Origin: Otis tarda
Lineage: Eukaryota; Chordata; Aves; Otidiformes; Otididae
Assembly (NCBI GenBank): GCA_026413225.1
Contig: CM048552.1
Span: 161,398,053-161,462,052, forward strand
Direction of reading: 5' to 3'
Length of the DNA: 64,000 nt
Positions 1 through 14,300 of this stretch are shown here, piece after piece; positions within the stretch are counted from its first letter, which is position 1; the number at the start of each line of letters is the position of its first letter. The notes under the pieces are model-generated. The model did no database searches. It had not been told where the DNA came from and saw only the letters and a program-made list of their open reading frames with translations. The position numbers and the translations under genes are program-made.

Positions 1-59
1 ACAAGGACAACGTGATACATAATTTCATAGCACTTATGTCACTATTTAACTTACATAAT

Positions 60-657
60 TGCATTGGGATTTGGCTGGGATAGAGTTAATTTTCTTCATA
101 GTAGCTTGTATGGGGCTATGATTTGGATTTGTGACCAAAACAGTGTTGACAGAACACCCATGTTTTAGCTATTGCTAAGCAGTGCTTGCACAGAGTCAAG
201 GCCTTTCACGTTCCTCACACCACCCTGCAAGCGAGCAGGCTGGGGCATGCACAAGAAGCTGGGAGGGAACACAGCTGGGACAGATGACTCCAACTGAACA
301 AAGGGATATTCCATATCATATAATGCCATGCTCAGCATATAAAGCTGGGGGAAGAAGAAGAAAGGAGGGGGGATGGGGTTCGGAGTGATGGTGTTTGTCT
401 TCCAAGTAATCGTTATGCATGATGGAGCCCTGCTTTCCTGGAGATGGCTGAACACCTGCCTGCTGATGGGGAGCAGTGAATGAATTCCTTGCTTTGCTTT
501 GCTTGTGCACACAGCTTTTGCTTTACCTGTTAAACTGTCTTTATCTCAACTTGCAAATTTTTGCACCTTGACCCTTCCGATTGTCTCCCCCATCCCACTG
601 TAGGGGAGTGAGCAAGTGGTTCTGTGGGGCTCAGCTGCCTTCCAGGGTCAAAGCACA
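60..657 (+). mobile_element. Solo LTR 1 of an avian endogenous retrovirus
   Basis: The stretch resembles a common avian retroviral LTR, recognised from memory of bird genomes rather than by a search. It has a U3-like region, a TATA box at 338-343, a purine-rich run after it, and a pyrimidine-rich 3' part with a run of C before the end. It starts with TG and ends with CA. The flanking pentamers ATAAT (55-59) and ATAGT (658-662 region) match at four of five bases, which would fit a decayed target-site duplication. No gag, pol or env sequence adjoins it, so it is a solo LTR left by recombination between two LTRs. Exact ends and family name are uncertain. Confidence 0.75.
338..343 (+). promoter_or_regulatory. 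TATA box of solo LTR 1
   Basis: TATAAA lies in the context CAGCATATAAAGCTGGGG. The same context recurs in solo LTR 3 at 56020, so it is conserved between related LTRs and probably marks the old viral promoter. Whether it is still used cannot be told from sequence. Confidence 0.6.
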
Positions 658-3424
658 ATAGTAACACATTCATCTTATTTCTACAGAGAGAGAATTAAAT
701 TTGGAACCAATTTTATGTTGCTTTTATTTATTAATTGTGTCAGAAGTAAAGTTCATTCTAAATATTTCCACAAATCGGAAAAAAAAAGCACTTTAAAAAG
801 ATGTACGTAACAAAATGGGTTTATGTTTCCTATCTGTCACAGAAAAAAAGTACTTAGTTCTTAATTACTGCTTATTTTCAGTTTAGATCTGGGACTGTCC
901 GATATTTTGGGATAATATTTTGGCTCTAACGAAGACAGGCAAGAAATGCCTGTCAGTTTCCAGTGTGCACAAGTTTTATTTATGAGGTTTCCTTTTTGAA
1001 ATACAAACCTCAGATATTTCTAACCCTGGCATGTTGTGAGATATTTACCACAGTATTCAAACTATCTTACACACATACACACATTATACTTACATATGTA
1101 CATTTTATAGATGTGCATATGTATATATTTTACAGATATTAAAATATGGATATATTTTATACAAATATATAAGTATTTAACTTGCCTTTCTATTAGCCAT
1201 TTTATCTAAGTTAAAGAAACTTGAATTATTGGTTTCAGCAGTCTGAGGAAAGCAAAAATTTTAGAAATATTCTTAACCATTGTCATTAAAAGTTCTATGA
1301 AAAATTATTTGATGTTATGTTATAGCAGGTGCATGTAATTTCATCTGACATATGAATCACTGAGGCATAAAAAATATTGAAGGTATTTTCAAAGAACTTA
1401 TTGCATTGGCAGTTCTGTAACAATACTACAAGGCAAGAGGTCGTCTTTGTAAAGTAATATCAATAGCTGAGGTGGCATTTTTGTGTCAAGGCATTTTAAT
1501 GCAATTATGTTTGCAGAGCTCCTGCAGTTTCTGTGAAATCAGAGTGTATAGATTAGAACACTTCCTCATCTCTAGTTGTCATGCTTATATTTTACCTGAT
1601 TGGTCAACTGTGAGAACAAAACATTTCAGCTTCCATTTAATGAGTCTTACTTCTAGGTAAGCATGTGTGTGTGTGTTTTTCTTACATATTTTAAAAGTGG
1701 GCGAGATTGTTGTATAAAGATTGAATACTGATATCACATTGGATTTTTGTTGTTTTTTTTTTTCTGATGAACAATCTGTACTTTCAGAATGTGATCCACC
1801 AATCTATCATAACGTGAAAGGAAACCTAGGCTTTTCAAGGCATTTTTATTCTTCTCAAGGATTTGCTTGCTATATATCTAGTTACACTATCACTTGATGA
1901 CTTACAAAAGGAATATGATAATCAGTATTACATATTTAGTGATCTCAAATATGTTGCACATTTCTTTGTCATGTATTTAGATTACAGCTGGTAATACAGC
2001 CACAGTTAGAATTTGTCATGAACCTAGTCAAATCCTATCAAGAGTCTTGACATTTTGCTAAGCTTTTTTTTAAACTGCCAAATTTAGGCAATGATGATAA
2101 TAGTTAATCTACAGTGACAGATACTACATTCTACTTTCATCCTCCAAAATAAAATACAAGTCTGATTATGTTAGCAGCACATATGTAAAGCTGTTGAACA
2201 TCTGGATTTGGACACTGACCATTAGGCTAGCACAAAATGGAAATGCTGATTCAGAGTCTGGGTCCGCATCAGAATTACTGAAAGTCCATAACTGGATGAC
2301 TCAAAACCTTGTATGAGGTCATCAGCTGAATTATTTGTCTTACCCAGGACATTGCACCTAGGCAAAAGTGATAAAATGTGTTATTACTTTTTAAAGATAT
2401 ATGCTAGAGGGAAAAATATCCCAAGTTTTCTGAAACCAATACGAGATGTATGAAAACTATGAAACAAAGTTAATGAACAATTAAGCCCTGATAATAGGAA
2501 GTTGCAAATCATCTCAGGTCTTTTGAACTCTCTTGGTTATACATATTGGTAAATATTCTGTAATCTCCTTCAATATTCACAGATATGGCTTTCATTAAAT
2601 AAGTAAACAATACTGAGTTTATAGAACAGACTTATCATGTTTATCATGAATACATTTAGCCTTTCTCTTTATAAAGTCAGTTTCTTATAGAACTCCTTTT
2701 GTCACTAAGTCACTCCTTCCATTAGGGATGTTTTTGCCCTTCTATTGTACATTTTATGACTGAAAGAAGTTAGAAAAAAAACCACAAAAAATTACAGAAT
2801 ATGAATTTTGAGATCTTTTTAAATACCTCTTTGTCTTAGAAATACCAAAACTTCTTTAATATATCAAATTGTGAGCACAATAGTACATTATACAGTTATT
2901 ATGATTTAATGTCCATTTTTCTGGAAATATTCTTCAAGATCATGTTTGTCTTTTTCAGTTTACGATCATGAGCAGAGAATGTTTGAAAAGCTTTTATCAT
3001 AACCCTTTTTCCACTGCATTACGTGTCGTAATGTGGTTTTTTCCAAAAACAATCACTATTATTCAAGTAGATGACTCCTAATTTCATTATCTTGCAATTT
3101 ATGTATTAAACAGACTATGTCATCTTCTATAATTATAGCAAATTTGGTTTTAGTGTTCATCTGGTTTTGCTATAATTCCATTTTCAGATTAATGGTTTGG
3201 TGTTTTACAAATCTCTGATGCTTTCCTAATTAAAACCTTTTCAGGTAAAATACACTTCATTACACTTATAGCAAACATGCTAATCCATCAGGATTACCTG
3301 ATAGCCCAGTGTTCCTGGATGACTGACAATTTGTTTAGAGTATTTTTTAAGTATTAATATGGGTCATTACAACTGAGGTTAACAAAGACTGTTTAAAAAT
3401 ACAATATGCAGTAATTTAATTGGT
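658..3424. other. AT-rich unique sequence without a recognisable gene
   Basis: Only short random open frames are present, none with recognisable protein motifs. It contains an AT-rich alternating purine-pyrimidine tract near 1070-1180 and a short GT run near 1664-1677. I see no exon, RNA gene or transposon. Confidence 0.6.
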
Positions 3425-3460
3425 ACAATATGACCTGAAATAGTTTTTAGGTCATATTGT
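3425..3460. repeat. Perfect 12-bp inverted repeat, 12-nt loop
   Basis: ACAATATGACCT at 3425-3436 is exactly complementary to AGGTCATATTGT at 3449-3460, separated by 12 nt. The left arm contains TGACCT and the right arm AGGTCA, the half-site bound by many nuclear receptors, here in everted orientation with a 12-nt gap. That spacing is not a standard receptor element. A hairpin in RNA or a chance palindrome are alternatives. Confidence 0.6.
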
Positions 3461-6400
3461 TGTTTTGATGGAAAAAAAAGTTTGCAGCTGGGCAACTGAT
3501 GTACACTAATCACTGATAAAAAGTACGGCAGCTGAGCTGGCTGAACTGACAACAAACAGGTTTATTTTTAAGTACAGCTACTACTAATTCTCTTTTTCAG
3601 AGAAAGGAATGCTATTGTTGTTGGTAAGACATGGCACTACTTTCCAGTTATTTATGTCAGTGGTCCAAGTTTCTCTCTTTAAGTAGTGTGCAGCCTAGAG
3701 AGAGAGAGAAAAGAGTCGGGCGGCTACCTGGCCCCGGGGAACTCAAAGCTTTTCTAATCCGCGTGGCTACCATCCTTCAGGGAAAATGTGTTTTGTTTTT
3801 TTTTCTGGGGATTACTGGAGAACCAAATATTCGCCCACATATTGCACCCTGCTCCAGTTAATGACAGGAATCAGTAAGAGATACTCCTTCATAATGCCCA
3901 ACTCTCTCTGACCTCCCTATGGGACCACAGGCATCGCCAGGGCTCTGGGGGTCCTGCCAGGACAGCACTGCCGTCAGCTTATGGGGACAGGCTGGTATGC
4001 TGGCTGCTGTAGTATGTGTTTGTAAACTTACCCAGCAAACACGACTTAAAGGTATGAATATCAGAGAAGCAGTTTACAACTTCTTTTCTGAGGCAGAGAA
4101 AAAGCTGGCAACCGAATGATAAAAAGCTCTTCACTGAGTGAAGCCTATGAGGCAAGCAGCACCGAATGTGCAAGGTAAAAGCACATCATCCAACACATTG
4201 CATATTCAGGAATGCAATTTTTAAGGTATCTCTGACTTTTTCCTTTAAAATTTCTCTAATATGTACCGATATTTAAAAATCCATGGGTTAATTTAATGAC
4301 ATTAACAGTTTGAACTTGGGAGGCACTATATAGGCTTTCTTGCCACTGGTAATCTGCTCTGGCTATTACTGACCTCTCTACTGGCACCAACTGGAACAGT
4401 CATCCATGAAAGCACATCACATAATCTAACAAGTGCTCAGAATAGTCAGGGATGTCCACAGAACAGTTGCAACCTCATTTATTCCAGAAAAGAAAGAAAG
4501 GAGCACAATACGCGAGCAGCAGGGTATTTTTTCCTCCCATTAAAATATATATTGCTCTCAGAGTCTGAATAATAATTTATCATTTTCTTTGTATTTTGGA
4601 TTTGTTAATAACAAGTTTAAAAGAGAATAATGGAGATAAATATCTTTAATTTTCTACTTCATTTTGCTTTCAGAATACTCAGGCAACCTGCACCTTTCTT
4701 CTATTTACTACTAATTTCTGCCATGTGATAAATTTAATATAAAACTTGAGCAAGGGATCCATTTAAACAATTAGAAAGGCCACAGAAACTTACAAAGTAG
4801 AAATTTTAAAACAGCACACACACACAATCTTTGAACAGTAAAATTGCCCCCAGATTCACTGGCCTAACCCTCAGACTCACTAAAACCCAATCAACTGCGC
4901 TTCCCGATTAGAAACAAACTTTCATCTGAATTCACTGTCTAATCCAAGAGTGGACTGAAACCACTGCCAGCAACATGTACTTGCATTGGCTAACTCATTC
5001 CTTGTATTCCTCAACTGAAATTTGTCCCTCTGGTAGTTCTTATCTTCTGCATATTTTGGGAACCTTCTTTTGCAATCTGTGTTTTTACAGCACTGATTAA
5101 ATTTAGATCATGATGTTCAGTCCATGCTATTAAACACTATGAAAATACAGTTTACAACTTTACTGTATTAAATAGCCTTAGACAACAAGATCAAGTTTCT
5201 CAATAGGTTTTTCAGGAAGAAAAAAAGGTTTCTTGGACTTCTGTGAATAACAATTTCAAAAAAACCCCAGTTTTGAACAAACATTTGAACAAACGTGTGC
5301 TAAATGAGCAAAGCATCCTAACTACCTTAAAACACTAAATGAGTAGCAATTTCACCTAAAATATTCAAACTGCCAGGATTTAAGAACAGAAATGACTACT
5401 CCAAAGCAAAGGTGGGAGGGAAAGGGTGAAGCTTACACTTCAATGTATTGGCACCATGAGATCTTTTGGATTCCAACTGAGACCTTCCTCCTTCCGAGTC
5501 TTCATAAGGTGGGGTGGGGTCATCTCGGTTTGGGAAGACATGAACAGAGGGTTTAACATGATGTGAGAACAACTGGACATTTCATATACGCTAACTCCTG
5601 TGTCTTTTTCAGGCAGGCACTTTCCAAATTCATCTGCATTGCAGTGCTGGAAGGAAGATGGAGAACCTGCGTCTGAATATGAGGGGTTTTATTTGACCTT
5701 ACTAAAGCTGATAATTTATGATATCAGCCTCTGGTATATGAAATTATTACCTAGCCTTTCCTCTTCTGATGTCAGAGAAAAACTATCCGGATGGATTTTA
5801 AATTACATTACTCAAAATAAAGTAAAATGGAAACATAAAAACAACCTTAGATAAATTGCTTCAATGGCCAGCTAAACTGGACAGCATAGGAAGTAGTGTA
5901 CAGCCAGTTTTGATTCTTTGTCTTGCTACCTCAGAGCATCTTTCTTGCATGCTCTATCTTCTAATTTTCAAATCCACATTTTTAATATTTACAGAAAAAC
6001 AACATTAAAAAAAAGTACAACTTCTAAAAAAGTGCTGAGGACTGGAACTGGATTAAAAGGATTGGAAGCATTGCTTGTAAAGAGCTTTCCTGACCTATAC
6101 GTATAACTGTATTCTCAGAAGTCAGTTTTTCTTTTTTTAAAAAAAATATTCTCCTAAATAAATATGTGCTATTGTATTTAAATTACCCAATAATCTCTTG
6201 CCCTTTATACATCTATGTTTTTCTCTTAAATACAGAAATAAATTACTACTTTAAAAGCACTATAATTTATCATTTTGGTAAGGCTTCAGTAAAATTGTAT
6301 TAACTTATCTGAACATCTACATTACCTAAAGTGAGCTATAACTATATCTGCTAAATATTAAAAGCAAAGCAAAGCAGCTCATTTATAAGGCACTAAATTA

Positions 6401-8145
6401 AAGTTAGTTCCAGTCCTTCTCAGTTCACGTTTTTCAGAGCATGTACTCCCCCTGACAGTCTACTTGGTGTTTACTGTTATGCTCCGGAAACTGCACGTAT
6501 ACTTTTGCTTTACTTTCCCCCAGATCCATGGTTAATTGTATCTATTCATCTTCTTGTCTGTCGCCATCATCTTCTGGCTCCTGCTTTCTAGTGAAGCAGC
6601 TTTCTCGGAAATTTTCATTGCATGAAATGTGTTCTTAGAATTATAATCTGGAAGCTTCTTTTTCTCTTTTTCCTTCATTTTTTTTTCACAGCTCCCATGA
6701 CTACCATATTTGAACAGGCTTTCCAAAAGCAAGACCATATATTTTCATTGTGGACATATGAAATGTCAACTGCTATCACAATTTGTTGAAAATGTTTGTA
6801 CTGTTGACTGTATTGATTACTTTACACTCTACATCGTGATTTCTTTAACTCTCAAGAGTATTTAAAAGTTCTTTATGTAGGATGACTGTTATGATTATTT
6901 AATTGCTGCAGTGGCCAATTGCAGCTACAAAAACATATCTAGATGCATGACTAGTACAGAAATCTTTGAAGAAAATTATTTCACTAATCTTCCTGAAGTG
7001 AGCTCTGTCACATTAAAAAACAAGCAAACAAACAAATTAACTGTTCATGTCCTCTGCTGAAAAAAAAGCTTTAAAAAGTCTTCAATAAGAAACTTGAATT
7101 TTAGGTGTGCTGTGCACTCATAAAATTCCCACAGTGTTATGGAAAATTATAATTACTCAGGATATTTGAAAAATCCATGGATATAAGGCACTTTGCTTAA
7201 TATTTTAATCAGTATTGATCATTATGTAAAACTACAAACACTATTTAAATCAACAGCTACCACAATGAATGTATATAAAGCATAAGTTTGTTAGTAAATA
7301 TTGTGAGTTAAGGGATGTCCTGTACTTCTCACGTTGTAATTAAAACACTTGATTTAAAAATAAAAGATATATGAAGACATATTTTATTGAAATGCAATAG
7401 AAAGAAGAAGATTGCTACTTGTTCCACGTTCTGTAAAGTTCCTGTCCCTTTCACTCTCTTCTCCTTAACACTTGCTTTCTATCTCATGAGAAAGTAGATT
7501 TTCACTAATGTTGTCCAAAAGGCTTATGAGAGTTGCTGCTGGCCAATTGTTGTTTTCCCCATTTCTGCTCCTTGCTTAACTCCCCACAGAGATGTGTTTT
7601 GACTAATTTAAGCACCCCTCCATTCCCAGTGAAAATTGAGTAACACGGTTTCAGGAGTCTGTAGTCTTTTTAGTGTAACTGTCAGGCTTACCCTTTTTCC
7701 TAAATAAGTATGACAGTATCCTCCTCTTGATGATGTAGGTAAGTAACTTCCTCTTAAAGCCAGCAAAAAACGAACACAGACAACACAGGGCACTTCCACA
7801 CAGAGAAAGAAAAAGACACAGGAGGAAATCTTGGCTCTGTTGAGCACAATAACAATGTAAACCACTCTATTTAGTCCTATAACCTGTTTCTAATAATGGC
7901 CAAAATCAAAGCATATGCATAAGGTAAGCATATAGGGAGACACTTTATAACACTCAGTTGGTCCTTTGTTTCTGCAGTACACAGATTTCCTGAGTCGAAG
8001 ATGACACCTCTTCATTTAGGAAATCTTGATGGCATTTATTTCATTAACTTTTGGGATTGCCCCTTGGACTCCTGTACAGTTTTAGAATGCACAATGGCCT
8101 ATGGCAAACAGTTTTACAGGTTACAATGGACTGCACAGAGAATCA
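3461..8145. other. AT-rich unique sequence without a recognisable gene
   Basis: The open frames here (for example near 3631-3861, 5600-5854, 6532-6738 and 7608-7865) are short, of low complexity or basic, and lack family motifs or flanking splice signals that I can defend. I see no transposon or RNA gene. Confidence 0.55.
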
Positions 8146-8240
8146 CATCTTTTATATATATATATATATAGATTATTTACTTGGATTTTTTATATTGTTT
8201 TTATTTGAATTTTTTTTATAATTATTTTTTTTTTAATCTT
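8146..8240. repeat. TA dinucleotide run followed by T-rich tract
   Basis: A run of alternating TA near 8152-8170 is followed by T-rich low-complexity sequence to about 8240. It is a simple-sequence repeat. Confidence 0.8.
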
Positions 8241-8300
8241 AAAGTTCCACTGAGGCCACTATTGCCGGTGAAGTCAATGGGCTCTCCCTTCCCCTAGTCC
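8241..8300. repeat. Possible remnant of an ancient amniote repeat
   Basis: The segment contains GTGAAGTCAATGGGCTCTCC near 8268-8287. Phrases of the kind AAGTCAATGG recur in old interspersed repeats of reptiles and birds. The match is short and the family is not named here, so this is tentative. Confidence 0.22.
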
Positions 8301-11300
8301 TGGAGGAAGGATGCTCAGAATCCTCCTAAGAACTGGATGTAAGCTCCACAGCAGCTGAGGGACAGGAATGTTTCAAGAAGAGTGTGTTCAGCTCTGCCAG
8401 AAACTTCTGATATGGGAAAGGAGGAACAGAAGCCAAAGGCTTAACTTCATTAGCCAGCTGACACAAAAATTACAGGTCTGTTTTGTCTTCATGAAGAATT
8501 TACATCAGGCTAACTCAAGTGAATGCCCTGTCTGCAGCTAGACAGGCTGTCAGGTGCACTCTGCCCTGTGCCACAAACTCCTGTGCTGCACGCTCACCGG
8601 CTCGCTGTGTCCCACGGGAGAGCATATGCACTCTGCAAGGCACCAGCCCCTCCATTTACTGGGTCACATCCTGGCTCCCTCACTGCCCACACCACACAAA
8701 CTCCTGAAGAAAATCAGGGTACATTTGGAGGCACTGAATACTTTGCTCTTGCACAGCTGGAGTGCAAGGATGTTGCCTATCAAGGAACCAAGACTTTGGG
8801 CTCACAGACATGTGAGCGCAGACATGGTCTTTTTTGCTTTCTTTCTTCTAATTTCTTGAAGATGAACCCACTGAAGACCACATACCCTGTGGTACCCATC
8901 TTGCAGGCATTTACCGATGCAAAATCATTTACGCAAAACAGTTTAGGTATAATCAGTGTTTAAAGGTCCCAGACTACCCAAAATCACTCGTAGGACATTC
9001 AAATTATATTGAAGAAGCTTTTCAGAGGAAACTGAGCATATTACCATGATGTAAGAAAATGCTCAAAACACTGATTACATATTCTAATGCATTTTATTTT
9101 TACTGGGCTTTAAAAAGTAAATTTATTTCTATTATCTTTGTTTGATAAATCCCAAATCCATTTTACAGACAAAAAGATTGGGTCATGGCAAGATTCAGTA
9201 ATGGAAATAAGATTTGATATCAAAGTTCTTATGTTAATTCTCACAGTTATCGGACTGCTAAAATAAAAATCAAAAGAGAAAAAGTACTGGCAAGTGAAAA
9301 ATGAGAAATAGTTCTTCCTTCTAGTTAAGGGAAGATAATCATATGTCGAGGACTTTAACTCCCACTGAGCTCTCTTTGAGAAAAGCTCTTAACAGTGGGT
9401 GTTTGGATCATTTTTAATTAAAATGTGAATTTTCTTTGTAGCCCTGCTCTACCTTCATGATTGGTTTCGCTTCTTACAATCACTTACATAATTTGAACAC
9501 ACTGGCAAGGTTCTTCTACAAAACGTGATGCATGCCCATTTATTTTAAAAAGGTTTCTTAAAGAATAGACTCGAATCTCACACTGAGTTGTTTATAACAT
9601 CCATTCTTAGTCAAGTCAGGAGGATTTAATTTCATGTAGTTGAAAGACTGTCTACACGCAATGTCTGATTGTTTTACTAACTGAATTTTCAAAAATTCGC
9701 TCAATTGTTCAAATGTTGGTTTATTGTTTTATTGAATATTTATCCTAAAAGGGAGAGAACGATATTATAGCGGTGTGTAGGCATAAGAATAATAAAGTAT
9801 CTGACATCAAATCAATGAGTGATCCATCTCATACTACAAAAAACAATACCTGATTGCTTGAAAACTCTTAAAACTCTTGCAGTACTAGTTTTTCCTTGCA
9901 TATAAAAATACTCTGTCATTTTAGAATATTCAACCACAAATGTCCACATCAGACACATCAAGACGACTGTTAAGAAAACTGTAAAAGAAACCTCAGAAGC
10001 CTGGCTATGATGTACTTGCATGAATTTAAAATTAATGCAATTACAGAAATTGGTGAAGTTTTTCTTCCCTTTCATCAGCATCACAGCAGAACTGGACCCC
10101 ACGACTGGTTTGGTGTGCTCAGAAACACCAACAAGTGCCACAGCACAGCAACATTTCTCATCACTGCAAGCAGCTTATCACCCATCACCTATCAGCTTTT
10201 CTCAGAAGTAACAGTGACATTGAGTATCTTAAAAAATATCTCAACAGGCATCACGCCTGAAGAAAGATACAACTGAGAAGAGAGGGAAGCGGGCGGCTCC
10301 TCTTTATTCCACAGGCTATTGACTGGGATCAGTGTGTCAAGCTCATGTCGCCTGTTTCTGCTGCAAACCAGCAGACATTCATGATAACAGTATTTTGCTA
10401 AAGTGACTCTGACCTGTACATCATCAAGTGACAGCATCCTAGCATCACTGGGTCTAACAATTCAATATAACGACAAAACTAGAGATGCATATTGTCAGTG
10501 TTCTAAAATAGTTTCATGCGGCACTTCCTTCCTATGCATCAAATTAAACTTTAATTAATCTTTCAGGAATTGGAACAATTTCTGATGTCTTTTCTGACTA
10601 TACATTTATCAAAGTCCTTAAAAAAATTCAGAGCAGCTTCTGATTTTGCATGGTCCTGGAACATAAAAACCCAAGTTTGCACTACAAAACACACTTGGAT
10701 TTTGTTGTTTCACGCTTATTCATCATCTCAGATACACAGACTCCATCTCAATCAGACCCCCCAAAATTATTTTTATGTAATTAGTTTATCAAAAATCACT
10801 AGCCTGACAATAACATCTTGTATTAATGATCTATAGTTGAATCTGAATCTGTTTTAGGGATTAGCATAATCTTTAATGACATGTTATGCATGTAATGTTA
10901 AAAATATTCTTTAAACTTTTACTAGATCCCCCAAAGTACTTAACAGTTTGCAAAAATAAGTTGTCATAACGAAAAGTCTTCTTTTAGATTCACCTCTTCT
11001 GTGGTGCAGGGAAATTTTCCAGATCAGGTAAGAGAGGCAGAAAGAGAGAGAAGGAGACAGAGATTCAGGTGCTAGAGCCCTTCACAAGAAATCACCTGTG
11101 AAACTATGACTTAGTATTAATGGTGATCTCACTGTCATAAACACTGCAAGGATCCACTAGGTCAAATAACTTCACTCCTTAATTCACTTTTGGACTCTTC
11201 TCGTGTGGTAATTAGCAGTGTAAATATCTATCTATCTAATCTATCTTTTATAGTGAACCGAGTAGCTCCCTCCAAGACCAAAATCCAGACATCATCCTCG

Positions 11301-14300
11301 GTACACTCCACTTAGAAGGAGAGTGTCCTATTGGAAGTACAGATGTGGCTCCATTGCTCTATACACTGCACTTTGACATGATACCATCAGACCTTGAAGC
11401 ACTGTCCTTTTCAGGCCACATCCCAAGATACACAAGGCAACACCAACCATCCTACTAAGAAAACAGGACTTTGCTGGGCTGCAATTTGGCCCTCACTTTA
11501 TTTCAGGGACTTTGAGTAACACCCATCTGATAGTCACGGCACCCAAGGGCCCAGGTCCCAGAGCACAGTTCCTCCTTCTATCATTATACAGATATATTTG
11601 GACAAGAAATCCAAATAATTTTTAGGTTTGATTGACACGCGATCACCAAAAAACTGCATCAACTTTTTTTTTGCTTTTGATATTTTTATTCACATTAAGC
11701 TTTCTGAAACTGCGTCATGCAGATGCAACTTTTTTTGCACTAAAAGATTAAATTCCTTTTCCTTAATTACTTTTCAAACTGATAACCTTCTTGTAATTTT
11801 CAACACCTTCAAATACAATGTGTAAATACACAAAGCCAGTCTTGAGATTTAGCAGCTGGGGAGCAGACCCAAATACTTTTTTGCTGCTTCTTCCGGCAAA
11901 TGTAAAGCTGATTATTAGTCTTTTGCACCAGGCACATAACCTATATGATACAAACTATTCCCCCGTGTATTTACATGGCTTCTTTTTACAGTCATCCTGG
12001 GATTCATTTCCGCCCAATTACCTGAAAAGAAAATAGGAGCTACTTCCAGCTATTGTAAAAATTTCCATGTAAAAACACATTCTTTTTGTTTTGTTTTGTT
12101 TTTACCTTCTTCCATTTGATTGTGTCAGGATCAATAGTGTGAAGCGCAAGACTTTTTCTTTAGTACATGAAAGTCTTCTGTGATCATTTGTACTTCTTGC
12201 ACAAACGAGTCCATAATCTGTATTCACTCTGAAGAGCTGATCTTCAGTTTGTGCTCACATTCCCTTCTCATTCAGCATTTTCTTGTCTTTCATGGATTAT
12301 AAACCACAGAGATCAAGTGACTCCAAAGAAGACACTGCATTCTTTCAACATGCAGAGCGTACCAGTCGTGCTTTGGATCTTGATGACGTTACAGATAGCC
12401 CCTCTAGATCTGGCTTCGCTTCATGATGCCAACGTATTGACCCACACACCTCCAATTTCCTTTAGAAGCGTTCTTCAAGTAGAAGTAGAAAATAAAAATA
12501 AAAATGCTATTTCAATATTATTTCACTGGATTAATTACAATGCATCACTTCGAGTACTCTGGCTTTTAATACTTTGTATTAAAAGCATTGATTGACTCTT
12601 AGCAAGAATACCATATATGAAATACTGATGTAACGACAGAATTTTTTTCCGCCACATTTTCAGTACACAAATATGCACGTACTTGTCCAGCTGTATGTAC
12701 CTGATTATACAACATGACTGACCAATCAGGCTTGCTTTCTTTTCTCCCCATTCATATGTGTCTGATTTTTCAGAGCTAACAACATCACATGCAGCATTGC
12801 TAATTTTTTAATCAGTCTGAAATGATTTCTTTTTGTTTGGACTTTTGTATCTTTCTGTTAGGGATCAGTCTGATTCATGCTATTTCAAATAAAAGCTTTT
12901 CCAGGAGAACTTTAAAAACAAACACTATTTGTTCAATGTCTGTGGTTCACTTAAATAACATGACAAAATATGTTCTCATTATAAATTGTGATATAAACAT
13001 GTAGACTTCTAACCTCACTTAAAATGGTAGAGAGATATTATCCTGTTTTTTTTCTTCATAAAGCATTTCCATTGATAAATTATATGACTGAGTTTAAGCC
13101 ACTTAGGCATTTTCTTTTTTTGAAATACCTGCCACCATGAAAGCATTGATTATCCTTTTGAGATCAGTCAGTTGAGGGGGTGGGAACACAAAAAAAAAAG
13201 CAGTTTTTCTTCCAAAGAATAAAGAGTGAAATTTTCCATATTGAGATTTCAAGATTCAATTAAATCTAAGTTTACGAGCAACAAAAGAGACTCAAAAATT
13301 CTATTAAAACCATAATATCAGAAAAAAAACTAAGAGTGCTCTAATAGCGGTGTAATTGCAGAACTGAAGGAAACTATTCTATTAGCCTGACTGTGAAAAT
13401 CAATCATCAGCATCATGTATGAACGAAGCTGAATGAACTTCATTTAGCATTCACTTTAATGACAGTTCTACACCAGGTCTTCAGGCTACGAGCTCCCTAA
13501 TATATAAACTACCTCTTTCACCAATAATGCTTGTTTTGTGAATAGCACAATAGGTATATCTCCACTAATCAACAGAGGCACAGGCACTTTTTCATTGTTT
13601 TCTTTTGCTTTCCTTTCATTGTTTCTCCAGCACATTAAATTACATGAACTAGCTATCAGAATAATTGTGGATATATTTGTGTATGAAGGTTGTTTAATCC
13701 CCAACAATGCCACAGTTTTTATTTAATAGAAAATATCATTGTGAAACAAAGACATTTATTTTCTTGCTCATTTCTTCATTAGCCTTTTTTTCCTTGGAGG
13801 AAATGTATTTCTGTCCTTACTATTGATTTCAACTGGTGCTCACCTGTGGAAGACCTGCAGAACGTAACCTACACATTATCTCTAAAGAGGCCTTCAGTCA
13901 ACTGCCCAGAGAAGACGTTAAAATTGGCAGATGATAACAGAAATAGTATTTGAGCATAGTGTTTTGGTGCTCCCACAATCAATGATGTGGTCAGGAACCT
14001 ATTGATCTTCCTGAATTGCCTAGTCCTGAATTAATAAACTTCTGCCAAGTGCATTCTTCAATCAGAACGGCTCTATGCCCACGATACAGTTAACATTCCA
14101 ATGGATATACTCCATACAACTACTAGAGCTAGATGCCAGCTGCACCTCCGTGATACATCTGAAAAAGAGCAGCAGAAGAGCGACATGCTGTTTGTAAGCC
14201 TAGAAACTAAAGAGTATTTGTCCTTTTCTTTTGTCTCTCACCACAGTAAGCTTCCCTTCCTTCTCTATGTCCACTGGCAAGGAAGACCAGTCCTGCAGTG

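Noticed and set aside
165-512. Minus-strand 115-codon frame
   Set aside because: It is antisense to solo LTR 1 and passes through its purine-rich tract.
8523-8963. Plus-strand 146-codon frame
   Set aside because: Two other frames of the same strand are also open over part of it, composition is not protein-like and no family is recognised.
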